A DNA stretch of 9,795 nucleotides from Thermoplasmatales archaeon (GCA_023128855.1 JAGMDE010000078.1:1-9795); one strand, 5' to 3'; positions 1 through 6,707 are shown, counted from the stretch's first letter. Notes: generated by a model not told the origin, from the letters alone. Translations and numbers: made by a program.

Positions 1-1642
1 GCTTAATATTTCTTTTATCATAAATTTTTAGAAATTTTTTTCCATCTACAAAATAAAATATAAGTTTATCAATTGTTGTCTTTCTTCTCATTGCTTCAAT
101 TACTAAATCTTCACGCTCTTTCCTCCAATCCTCAATCAGATTAACCCAATCATTTTCAACTAATTTTTCTTTTCTTTTAAAACCATATATACAATTGAAA
201 CCTTTTTTTAGAAATCTTTCAGGAAACATTAATCTATCAATATCTACAGAATCTAACTTATCAATATTGAACTGCTCTAGATTATAGTATACGGGGCTAC
301 CAAATCCAACTATAAGTCTACTGATATTAGGTGGATCAAGATACTGTTTAATAATTTGAATATTTTTCATTGTTTCTTCATAGTCAATTCTCTTCTCATT
401 AGGATAATTGATTACAATATTATATCTGTTATCTATATCGTTTTCTTTGCAGAATTTTAATGCCGCAATATTGTCGATTACTCGTATACCTTTATTCATT
501 TTTTTCAAATAATTTTTACTAAAACTTTCAATACCTGTTAATAGGTTTGAAAATCCAGCTTCTTTTAAGAGTTTATAATCATTGCTTTTTAAATGATCGG
601 TTCGGGTTTCAACCATGAAAGAAAAATCTGTTTTCAATTTTTTAATTTCTTCAAGTAAATTTCTAAAATTTTTTTTAGGTAGAACGTTACCTACCAACGA
701 AAAAGATAACATTTCATATTTATTAAAAAGAAATTTTATTTCTTTAATTATTTTATCAATATTTTTTTCTGTATACTTTTTGTGCAGTAAATTAAGATTA
801 CAAAAAGTACATTTATTCCACCAACAACCACGAGATATCTCAACAGGAAGCCTACCATAAAGATAAAAGTATTGTTTCACTTCATTAAATGCTGAACCTA
901 ATTCTTCATAAAAAGAATCGAAAGATGGAATCGGTAAACTATTTAGATCAACTACATCATCCGATTTGTTCCAAATAATCTCTTTCCCGGCTCTATATAT
1001 TAAATGCGGTATAGATTCATAATTTTGATAATCTGAAGCAAGAAGAAAGAGAGCATCTTCGGCGTCTCCAGATACGATGAAATCAACATAATCAAAAGCT
1101 TCTAAAACTTTTATTCCCAATTGATCAACTGTTCTACTCCCATGAAAAATAATCTTTTTCTCTGAATCTAATCCCTTAATTTTTTTAGCAACTGCTAACG
1201 AGGGTAGAAGCTGTCCATAATCTATAGAAAATCCAATAATATCATAATTTTTCCAATCAACATTTTCTATAAGCCAATTACAAAATTTATCTGTCTGTTG
1301 AACGTAACTCTCGAAAGTAAAATTTTTTTGAATATCTCGATTCTTAGATATCTTTTTATTGAAATATTTTCTAAATTTATCCTTGTTTTTTTTCCAATGT
1401 TCTGGAAAAACATACTTGGAAAAAGCCATCTGGGCTGGATATGTCTCATTGGGACCATAAATTAGAAAGTTGTAATTATTTAAACCATAAAACTCAGTTG
1501 CTTTAAGATAGAGATGCCGTGTCCTTATGTTAATGTTCCTTTCTTTTAAATATCCCTCAAAAATTGATAGTGGTACCGTTGGTATTGTGGTTCCGGCAAA
1601 AGGCATAGCTATAAGTAGAACATTTTTTTTATCTATACTCAT
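1..1642 (-). CDS. Cobalamin-binding radical SAM protein, RiPP maturase-like (3' end outside window)
   Basis: The frame is open without a stop from the ATG at 1640-1642 to the window edge: 547 codons, with the C-terminus missing. Residues 1-200 look like a B12-binding Rossmann domain (NVLLIAMPFAG at 7-17, then DIIGFSIDYGQLLPSLAVAK and VDFIVSGDAEDA). It has no DxHxxG motif, as in many such enzymes. The radical SAM core starts at 268 with EISRGCWWNKCTFCNLN, giving a CX4CX2C [4Fe-4S] motif at C273, C278 and C281. The GCWW...CTFC context is that of 'RiPP maturation radical SAM protein 1', a family linked to cobalamin-dependent modification (often C-methylation) of ribosomal peptides. The full family is about 600-660 residues, so roughly 60-110 residues are probably missing. 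The start follows a TATA box and a weak AAGAG. No typical Nif11 or NHLP leader-peptide gene is visible next to it. The class is confident; the RiPP substrate is inferred. Confidence 0.9.
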   Translation of the reverse strand, partial: MSIDKKNVLLIAMPFAGTTIPTVPLSIFEGYLKERNINIRTRHLYLKATEFYGLNNYNFLIYGPNETYPAQMAFSKYVFPEHWKKNKDKFRKYFNKKISKNRDIQKNFTFESYVQQTDKFCNWLIENVDWKNYDIIGFSIDYGQLLPSLAVAKKIKGLDSEKKIIFHGSRTVDQLGIKVLEAFDYVDFIVSGDAEDALFLLASDYQNYESIPHLIYRAGKEIIWNKSDDVVDLNSLPIPSFDSFYEELGSAFNEVKQYFYLYGRLPVEISRGCWWNKCTFCNLNLLHKKYTEKNIDKIIKEIKFLFNKYEMLSFSLVGNVLPKKNFRNLLEEIKKLKTDFSFMVETRTDHLKSNDYKLLKEAGFSNLLTGIESFSKNYLKKMNKGIRVIDNIAALKFCKENDIDNRYNIVINYPNEKRIDYEETMKNIQIIKQYLDPPNISRLIVGFGSPVYYNLEQFNIDKLDSVDIDRLMFPERFLKKGFNCIYGFKRKEKLVENDWVNLIEDWRKEREDLVIEAMRRKTTIDKLIFYFVDGKKFLKIYDKRNIK

Positions 1643-1676
1643 CTCTTAATCACATTTTTTTCGATAAAGAAAGTCC

Positions 1677-1686
1677 TTATATATTT
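1677..1686 (-). promoter_or_regulatory. TATA box for the B12 radical SAM gene
   Basis: On the minus strand the sequence reads AAATATATAAGG, centred about 40 bases before the ATG at 1642. This predicts a transcription start near 1656 and a short leader of about 14 bases. The rest of the 115-base gap (1643-1757) is A+T-rich with no further gene. A loose inverted copy of the TATA region lies at 1718-1729 (TTAACATATAAG). Confidence 0.5.
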
Positions 1687-1757
1687 AACTCTTTTGAATT
1701 TTTCAACAACCTACATATTAACATATAAGAACGGCACTTCCAATTTTAGAAAGTTAT

Positions 1758-2414
1758 CTATTTTTTCTCAGGTTCACATAGTTGATATAAGATATCTGAT
1801 GCTCTAAGGAGATCCTCTTTTTTAACGAAACATAACATCTCTGGGGGGCAGGTCACGAACTCTACAATGTTAATCTTATTAATTGCCAGTTCATTCGCTA
1901 TCGTCGCTAAAATCCCTGGTGTTTTTTGCATTTGTGGATGTATATATATGTTGATTTCGGCAAGATTCTTCTCTTTCGTTATGATCTTATCTTTTGGGAA
2001 CAAAGCTATTACCTTTTCAAGATTCTTTTCGTCGATCAGGAGTCTTATTGATTCATTTGCCTGCATTACCCTAAGAACATCCCCTCGAACATAACTGATA
2101 ATTTCGAATAGTTTAGGGAGAATATGCTGAACCTCAGCATCTTTGCTGAGGGATATTTCTGCTAAGTTACTCTTTGTGGATAGGTTAATGGTCTGATGAA
2201 GTAGTTTGTGTGCAGTGGTAAAGATATCAGCATATTTATCAATCTCATAACGGCGTATTGCACTGCTCACCGCATCGAGCGTTGCATCAACTTTTTTTTC
2301 GCTGATTATGTATCTTGCGAGTGCAGTAGTATTGATCAGCCCCGAATCCATGCATCTTATTATGTGTGGACTTTTATCTAGGATTTCCCACACTTTATTC
2401 ACTATATTCGTCAT
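1758..2414 (-). CDS. ACT-domain protein, probable archaeal amino-acid-metabolism regulator
   Basis: A 218-residue soluble protein. The N-terminal 1-65 is helical (VWEILDKSPHIIRCMDSGLI, then ALARYI, then a segment ending AIRRYE). It has the look of a small helix-turn-helix-like region found in archaeal ACT proteins. The C-terminal ~150-215 (LAEINIYIHPQMQKTPGILA, IANELAINKINIVEF, LRASDIL) has the beta-alpha-beta-beta-alpha pattern and the PGILA...NKINIVE signature of an ACT fold, which usually binds amino acids. It may correspond to the archaeal 'predicted regulator of amino acid metabolism' group, but I cannot verify this by search. It is read leftward toward the B12 radical SAM gene with a 115-base gap that has its own promoter. 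It is divergent from the small peptide gene. It sits physically inside the peptide-modification block but has no obvious link to it. Confidence 0.8.
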   Translation of the reverse strand: MTNIVNKVWEILDKSPHIIRCMDSGLINTTALARYIISEKKVDATLDAVSSAIRRYEIDKYADIFTTAHKLLHQTINLSTKSNLAEISLSKDAEVQHILPKLFEIISYVRGDVLRVMQANESIRLLIDEKNLEKVIALFPKDKIITKEKNLAEINIYIHPQMQKTPGILATIANELAINKINIVEFVTCPPEMLCFVKKEDLLRASDILYQLCEPEKK

Positions 2415-2418
2415 AATA

Positions 2419-2441
2419 ACGAATACTCGTCAAAATATAAA
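2419..2441 (-). promoter_or_regulatory. Leaderless promoter of the ACT gene with a possible operator
   Basis: The minus strand carries TTTATATTT at 2433-2441, centred about 24 bases from the ATG at 2414, which predicts a leaderless mRNA. Between box and start lies ACGAGTATTCGT (2419-2430), an inverted repeat with ACGA/TCGT arms. This is a plausible repressor site blocking the initiation region. The operator role is inference. Confidence 0.45.
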
Positions 2442-2475
2442 TAATTTATCTATTTTTAGGTGTTGTTTGTCAAAT

Positions 2476-2485
2476 ATTATATATA
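2476..2485 (+). promoter_or_regulatory. TATA box upstream of the 26-codon peptide gene
   Basis: The sequence ATTATATATA is followed about 25 bases later by the predicted start site near 2505. This leaves a leader of about 50 bases before the ATG at 2557, unlike the leaderless or short-leader genes elsewhere in the window. It is divergent from the ACT-gene promoter about 40 bases away, so the two could be co-regulated. Confidence 0.55.
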
Positions 2486-2525
2486 CTGCTCTTGTGTTAA
2501 CATGAAAGAACAGAAAAAATAAAGA

Positions 2526-2546
2526 TGCTTTGATAAAGCAAGGAGG
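2526..2546 (+). promoter_or_regulatory. Stem-loop abutting a strong Shine-Dalgarno
   Basis: TGCTTT (2526-2531), loop GAT, AAAGCA (2535-2540) form a perfect 6-bp stem. AGGAGG (2541-2546) follows directly, with the first A of AAGGAGG being the last base of the stem. The spacer to the ATG at 2557 is 10 bases. This is the longest anti-Shine-Dalgarno match I see in the window and the main evidence that the next small ORF is translated. The palindrome could act as an RNA hairpin or as a DNA operator. Confidence 0.6.
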
Positions 2547-2556
2547 AAAAAATAAT

Positions 2557-2637
2557 ATGCAAATCTTTGGAATATCTGATGGAATACAACATATGGTTCC
2601 AGATTTTATACATTGGAGTGGTTTTGTAAGTATCTAG
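2557..2637 (+). CDS. Candidate 26-residue precursor peptide for the adjacent radical SAM-SPASM enzyme
   Basis: The ORF is ATG to TAG, 26 codons. The peptide begins MQIFGISDG, continues IQHMVP and ends DFIHWSGFVSI. It has no Cys, Lys or Arg, two Asp, two His, one Trp, one Pro and three Phe. Translation is supported by the AAGGAGG 10 bases upstream and by a TATA box. It stands alone between a promoter and a PqqD-radical SAM-SPASM gene on the same strand, 119 bases downstream. That is the layout of PqqA-PqqE-like and other radical SAM peptide systems. The lack of Cys rules out a sactipeptide or other Cys-thioether product; carbon-carbon or carbon-oxygen crosslinking, epimerisation or cofactor formation (as with PqqA) remain possible. 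I do not recognise the peptide. Its role as substrate is inference; it could instead be a regulatory leader peptide. Confidence 0.6.
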   Translation: MQIFGISDGIQHMVPDFIHWSGFVSI

Positions 2638-2756
2638 ATGAAAATTTAATATGTTCATGGTTGTAATGTGTAATAACCAGAGGAAAATTTCTATTTTTAT
2701 ATTGTTAAGGAGTATATTGTAAGACTTTAGAGTTTGATAATAGTAGATGAATATAC
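2638..2756 (+). other. Spacer between the peptide gene and the radical SAM-SPASM gene
   Basis: This stretch is A+T-rich with no convincing gene. It holds TTTTATATT at 2695-2703, a possible second TATA box that would start transcription near 2724. It also holds AAGGAG at 2707-2712, too far (44 bases) from the enzyme ATG to serve it. A 5-bp stem TGGTT/AACCA surrounds the 12 bases before 2680. The gap may let the peptide be made in excess over its enzyme, by processing or by separate promoters. Confidence 0.3.
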
Positions 2757-4175
2757 ATGGAAAATAAAGAAATATACATAAGTGAGCCCTGGGAATATTC
2801 CGAAAAAAAAGATGGGAAACATCTTCTAGTCTGGCCGGATCTCCCAAAATGGATAGTTACAGATAATGAATTGTTTTTGTTACTTAAAATGTTTAATGGT
2901 GAAAATACTCTTGATAAAATTATAGATAAAATCTCTCAATCAACCTCTAAAAATCCATCTATAATAAAAAAAGAAATAAATACATTACTTCCTACGTTAG
3001 TTAAATCATCAATCATCTTTGAAAAGGATAGAAAAGAACTAACAAAGAAATCGACATTAGAGATGCAAATAGAGAAGGAAAAATATAAACTAACCGATGT
3101 CGTTATCCATCCAACAAACAGATGTAATTTACATTGTAAAATGTGTTTTAATAAATATAACTATAACCCTGGTGAATATGAAATCAGTACCGAGGAAATC
3201 AAACAATTTTTAGATCAAACAGTAGAATTTATTTCAGAAGACGCTATTTTTTCTGTATTAGGCGGAGAACCACTGCTTGTACCAGATAAAACCCTAGCTG
3301 TTATAAAATATGCAAAAAACATTGGATTTAATGTGTTTGGCGTGTCAACCAATGGAACATTGATAACTAGAGAATTTGCAAAAAAAGCAAAAGAAAACGA
3401 GATAGAAGTCCAAGTTTCAATAGATGGTGCAAATGAAAAAGAGAATGATTTTCTACGAGGAAAAGGATCATTTAAAAAAACTATTAAAGGAATAAAGATT
3501 CTTACAGAACAAAATGTCTACACTATATTAAGCATGGTTTGTCATAAAGGGAATTTTAATTATAAAAGTCTACAAAAATATTATGAGATGGCTCTTGAAC
3601 TCGGGGTTGATTCGGCTCGATTCATCCCTTTTAAACATATCGGTGGTGGACTAGACAAAGAACTTGAATCGGTACCAGTAGATGAACTCCTAAAAACTTC
3701 ATATACGTTATTTAAAAACCATCCTGAATACAACGAATTAAGAGGAAGAGATTATTTGGCAGTATTTGCAAATGCCTGTAGACTATCAGTCAAATATGGT
3801 TACTGTGGAACAGGACTAAAATCAGTTTTACTCAACGCTGATGGAACAATATATCCATGTCCAGGTCATGCATTGCCTGAATTTAAAGTAGGAAATATCC
3901 AAGATAACTCTTTCTCTGAAATGTGGTCCAACTCTCCTATATTGAAAAAATTACGGAAAATCTACAACATCGATAATCTCAATGAAAAATGTTCGAGTTG
4001 CCTAGTTAGAAATTGGTGTATGGGAGGATGCAGGGGAGAAGCATATCACACCACACATACCTTAAATTCACCAGCATTACAATGCGATAGCATTAAAAAA
4101 TCCATTATTGAAATGTTCTGGTTACTATCAACGGAACTAAGTTTAGGGAGAGGAGATAAATATTTTGCTGATTGA
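2757..4175 (+). CDS. PqqD-domain radical SAM/SPASM peptide-modifying enzyme
   Basis: A 472-residue protein. Residues ~8-90 resemble a PqqD-type RiPP recognition element (SEPWEYSEKKDGKHLLVW, LPKWIVTDNELFLLLKMFNG, TLDKIIDKIS). Such domains bind a leader or precursor peptide. The radical SAM core begins with HPTNRCNLHCKMCFN, a CX3CX2C motif at C123, C127 and C130, followed by LGGEPLL (168-174), VSTNGTLIT and VSIDGANE. The C-terminal SPASM domain is complete: C350, then G363-X4-C368, then C412-X2-C415-X5-C421-X3-C425-X17-C443. These are the ligands for two auxiliary [4Fe-4S] clusters. This is the architecture of enzymes that modify ribosomal peptides. The likely substrate is the peptide encoded at 2557-2637. 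The start has no clear Shine-Dalgarno. The class is confident; the reaction is unknown. Confidence 0.93.
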   Translation: MENKEIYISEPWEYSEKKDGKHLLVWPDLPKWIVTDNELFLLLKMFNGENTLDKIIDKISQSTSKNPSIIKKEINTLLPTLVKSSIIFEKDRKELTKKSTLEMQIEKEKYKLTDVVIHPTNRCNLHCKMCFNKYNYNPGEYEISTEEIKQFLDQTVEFISEDAIFSVLGGEPLLVPDKTLAVIKYAKNIGFNVFGVSTNGTLITREFAKKAKENEIEVQVSIDGANEKENDFLRGKGSFKKTIKGIKILTEQNVYTILSMVCHKGNFNYKSLQKYYEMALELGVDSARFIPFKHIGGGLDKELESVPVDELLKTSYTLFKNHPEYNELRGRDYLAVFANACRLSVKYGYCGTGLKSVLLNADGTIYPCPGHALPEFKVGNIQDNSFSEMWSNSPILKKLRKIYNIDNLNEKCSSCLVRNWCMGGCRGEAYHTTHTLNSPALQCDSIKKSIIEMFWLLSTELSLGRGDKYFAD

Positions 4176-4217
4176 AGTAAATAAACAGAAACAATCAAAG
4201 ATAGATATCTCATTGAT

Positions 4218-4295
4218 TTGTCTAATTGTTCCACGGTAAACAAAGCAGGCTCCACAGTAAATTCCGCACACCAGCCTGCAAGATTTTTTATGAAC
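4218..4295 (-). pseudogene. Remnant of a DUF3795-like cysteine-motif protein
   Basis: Within an open minus-strand frame (4143-4394) the segment reads HKKSCRLVCGIYCGACFVYR followed by GTIRQ. The CGxYCGACxxY core matches the N-terminus of DUF3795 proteins, small Cys-rich proteins that normally continue for about 100 more residues. Here the sequence after GTIRQ is unlike the family and runs into the 3' end of the radical SAM-SPASM gene. There is no ATG directly before the motif. The frame upstream encodes a hydrophobic stretch (about 18-33 of the frame) foreign to this family. I read it as a decayed fragment. The alternative is a genuine small membrane protein of 80-83 residues with a Cys tail, starting at 4394 or 4385. 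Confidence 0.45.
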
Positions 4296-4369
4296 GAAGA
4301 AGCTTACTCCACTCAACACAACGAAGATTGCTAAAAACAGAGTAATATTAATCGAGAACCAATTTAATA

Positions 4370-4690
4370 TCAAGGCAACATCCATACATCCCATCCGTCT
4401 TTAGCTAGAAATTGGGCGAGTGAATGGTTTTCATCATAATCAAATATCTTATGGTTACAGCCCATACCATGAATTAACATTATCGATGGCCTTCTGCTAT
4501 TATTGTATCTCGTGAGTGTAATTGAAGAATGGTCTTTGGTTGGAACTATATATATTTCTTTTTGTAATTCCTCTTTTACTGATGGTAAATTTTCAGAAGT
4601 CTGTAAATCTTTTGATACGGCAAAATTTGCACTTAGAAATATTGAAATTATGATTATCGCCAGTATTCTTCTAATTAATATATAACTCAT
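4370..4690 (-). pseudogene. Truncated secreted alpha/beta hydrolase
   Basis: The frame encodes 106 residues. It begins with a signal peptide (MSYILIRRILAIIIISIFLS, to about A24), then reads RRPSIMLIHGMGCNHKIFDY. This includes the HGMG oxyanion motif at 74-77 and the first core strands. It continues SLAQFLAKDGWDVWML and ends with Pro and TGA. Intact relatives (lipase/esterase-like) continue with a D-L-R-G-H-G type segment and need a further 200 or so residues for the Ser-Asp-His triad. None of that is found downstream or elsewhere in the window. The break lies about 80 bases before the DUF3795-like fragment, which suggests a deletion or rearrangement at the edge of the peptide-modification block. 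It may still be expressed as a short secreted product, but it cannot be an active hydrolase. Confidence 0.7.
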
Positions 4691-4714
4691 TAAATATATA
4701 TTGATATCTTACAA

Positions 4715-4720
4715 TTTAAA
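4715..4720 (-). promoter_or_regulatory. Possible TATA box of the truncated hydrolase gene
   Basis: TTTAAA on the minus strand lies about 27 bases before the ATG at 4690, compatible with a leaderless transcript. An AT-rich ATATATATTTA lies too near the ATG to serve. The presence of a promoter suggests recent decay. Confidence 0.3.
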
Positions 4721-4764
4721 TGTTTTTGAAATCTATAGGTGGTTGTATGTTATTATTTGTTTAT

Positions 4765-6597
4765 CTACGGAAATAACAATTCTGACTCATTGCCACCTGT
4801 TACATAGTCATTTATGGTGTTAACAGAAGTTATTGTTCCTGACGAGCCTACGACTATGTCAAATACTCGCCATATGTCTGTACCACTAGTTTGTCCTGAT
4901 GGTGGTGTAAATTTGTATATTCCAACTCCAGGTATTATTACGTTTATTTCAGCATCAGAGTTTTCAATATCGCTTAAACCACTATAATGTCTAACACAGT
5001 ATCGATATGTCCCTGGGTAGAGTTTTAGAATTGTAATGACCTCAGGACCATAACTAGAGGTATCATCAGTATCTAGATTTGCATAAGGATAAGTTGTAGA
5101 GAAATCGTATCCGTCATCCATTGTAAAATAATAATATAGATGATATGGTCCTTGTGACCCACTGGAGGGTATTACAAGATGACTATCAAGGTCATCAGGG
5201 TTTTCTCCCCAGGTTAAGGTAATCTGTGCCGTAGATACAGAACCCAAAACGATATCACCTACATCATATTCTTCATCGCATTCTAAAGCTCGTGGAATTG
5301 TATACTCCGAGCTATCATATCCTCCTTTTGATGCTTTATATTTGAAAATTACAGTGCATTCTACAGGTATTCTGTTAAAAGTACCATCAGATGCTGTTGA
5401 TGTTTCACCACTAGCCCAACGGAAATATTTCCATCCAGGACCCCAACATGTTACTTCTGCACCAGAAACAGGGTTCCCACTTGAGTCTACTACTCGGCCA
5501 CTAATATATGCACGAGGATAGGCTACATCATAATTCCAAGTAGAAAAATGAGTAATTGTTCCAACAAAAGATTTCGAACTAGAATCATATGTTCCTTGTC
5601 CATCTTCCATCCAATAACCAGTATCTGTATCAAAATACCAAAGAGGACAAGTTCCTAAACTAGATGCATCTGATTGCAAACTACTAGGAACAGGAATCGT
5701 AATAGTCGCAGTTTGACCATCCTTTAACTGTAACTCGTTACCATAACTATCAGTTACGGAAATATCCATAAAACCAAAGGACTTAATGGGATAATACTCG
5801 CCACCTGAAATGCCAAGATACTCACCTGGAAAAGCATTAGCATCTTCATCATCACTTGGATCAAAAACAGTCATCGAAATATACACATCGTCTGTATGAG
5901 TATTACCACTAATATCTTCCAAATCTTTTGCTCCTATATCTATCGAGCCGCCACTAGTAGTTGTAACAGCCCCCCCGATATTTCCACTAAAAGAATCAGT
6001 TTTATCCACTGGGCTCATAGTTGCATCAATAAAACTACTCTCACCAGTCTCAACATCAACAACTCTATGAGTAGTAGCATAACCATCTCTCTCAAAATCA
6101 ACAATTACCCTATCACCCTCTGTAACATTTGAAATACTAAACCAGCCCTGATCATTTGTTTCAACAGGCTGACCATTAGCAGTAACCTTTACATCTCCTA
6201 ATTTAAAACCACCAGTATCAGTAACACGACCCATAACAACTCCATAATTCTCAGTTCCTTTTGCACCACTTGACTTTTCACCATCTCCACCCATCATAAA
6301 ACCAAAATAAAAAGCAGCAATAACCAAAACTACTGCAACTGCAATAACAGCAGCAAACTTTAAAGCATTTGACTTTGATTTACCGCCTCCTGCAACTGGT
6401 GCAGCTACTTGCTGCGGCGCAGGCTGTTGAGGTGGGGGTGTTGTAAGAGCAGGTGCTGAAGACGTAGATGGTGGTACTTGTTGCTGTACAGGTTGCGGCG
6501 GTGTTGGTTGTTCAACTTCGATTTTATGACCACATTTTACACAAAAACCTGTTCCTTTAGTAAATTTAGCTCCACATTTAGTACAAAATTTTCCCAT
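4765..6597 (-). CDS. Membrane protein: cytoplasmic zinc ribbon, one TM helix, extracellular carboxypeptidase-regulatory-like and YfaP/DUF2135-like domains
   Basis: A 610-residue protein. Residues 1-25 form a zinc ribbon (C5, C8, C19, C22). Residues 29-68 are a Pro/Gln-rich linker. Residues ~79-102 form one transmembrane helix (FAAVIAVAVVLVIAAFYFGF). The rest should be outside. Residues ~118-195 resemble a carboxypeptidase-regulatory-like beta fold (VMGRVTDTGGFKLGDVKV). Residues ~200-355 are a Thr/Ser/Asp-rich beta region ending THFSTWNYD. A second regulatory-like fold spans ~363-452 (AYISGRVVDSSGNPVSGAEV). A YfaP/DUF2135-like domain spans ~456-585 (ITLTWGENPDDLDSHLVIP, GPEVITI, WRVFDI). A receptor, adhesion or surface-scaffold role is plausible, but no enzyme motif is seen. 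GAGGAG precedes the start by 8 bases. The acidic, Ser/Thr-rich outside is typical of archaeal surface proteins. Confidence 0.85.
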   Translation of the reverse strand: MGKFCTKCGAKFTKGTGFCVKCGHKIEVEQPTPPQPVQQQVPPSTSSAPALTTPPPQQPAPQQVAAPVAGGGKSKSNALKFAAVIAVAVVLVIAAFYFGFMMGGDGEKSSGAKGTENYGVVMGRVTDTGGFKLGDVKVTANGQPVETNDQGWFSISNVTEGDRVIVDFERDGYATTHRVVDVETGESSFIDATMSPVDKTDSFSGNIGGAVTTTSGGSIDIGAKDLEDISGNTHTDDVYISMTVFDPSDDEDANAFPGEYLGISGGEYYPIKSFGFMDISVTDSYGNELQLKDGQTATITIPVPSSLQSDASSLGTCPLWYFDTDTGYWMEDGQGTYDSSSKSFVGTITHFSTWNYDVAYPRAYISGRVVDSSGNPVSGAEVTCWGPGWKYFRWASGETSTASDGTFNRIPVECTVIFKYKASKGGYDSSEYTIPRALECDEEYDVGDIVLGSVSTAQITLTWGENPDDLDSHLVIPSSGSQGPYHLYYYFTMDDGYDFSTTYPYANLDTDDTSSYGPEVITILKLYPGTYRYCVRHYSGLSDIENSDAEINVIIPGVGIYKFTPPSGQTSGTDIWRVFDIVVGSSGTITSVNTINDYVTGGNESELLFP

Positions 6598-6605
6598 AAT
6601 ACTCT

Positions 6606-6643
6606 CTCCTCTTTGACTTTGTATAATTTGTCTCTTTATAAAA
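6606..6643 (-). promoter_or_regulatory. Promoter and RBS of the zinc-ribbon membrane protein
   Basis: TTTATAAAG on the minus strand (about 6634-6642) predicts a start site near 6613. GAGGAG at 6606-6611 lies 8 bases before the ATG at 6597, so the leader is only long enough to hold the ribosome-binding site. Confidence 0.55.
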
Positions 6644-6707
6644 CCATACTATATGATAAGAAAAAGGGTTTGTTATTTTTTCCAAAATGACAAAATTACA
6701 ACAAACA

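Noticed and set aside
615..860. 81-codon plus-strand frame
   Set aside because: It lies wholly antisense to the radical SAM core of the B12 enzyme, including its Cys motif, and has no family signal.
2502..2522. Six-codon ORF (MKEQKK) in the leader of the peptide gene
   Set aside because: Its ATG lies at or before the predicted transcription start and has no RBS, so it is probably not transcribed with its start.
2651..2722. 23-codon ORF in the spacer, beginning MFMVVMCNNQRK
   Set aside because: No Shine-Dalgarno and no promoter at the right distance. An alternative precursor here cannot be excluded but has no positive evidence.
2497..2847. 116-codon minus-strand open frame across the peptide gene and the start of the SPASM gene
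   Set aside because: It overlaps the well-supported PqqD domain on the other strand, has no RBS or promoter, and its product is low-complexity hydrophobic sequence typical of A+T-rich antisense.
4245..4279. GCAGGCT/AGCCTGC inverted repeat after the SPASM gene, as a terminator hairpin
   Set aside because: The 7-bp arms fall in the Cys-codon region of the DUF3795-like fragment and enclose a 21-base loop with no T-tract after it, so it is more likely a coding leftover.
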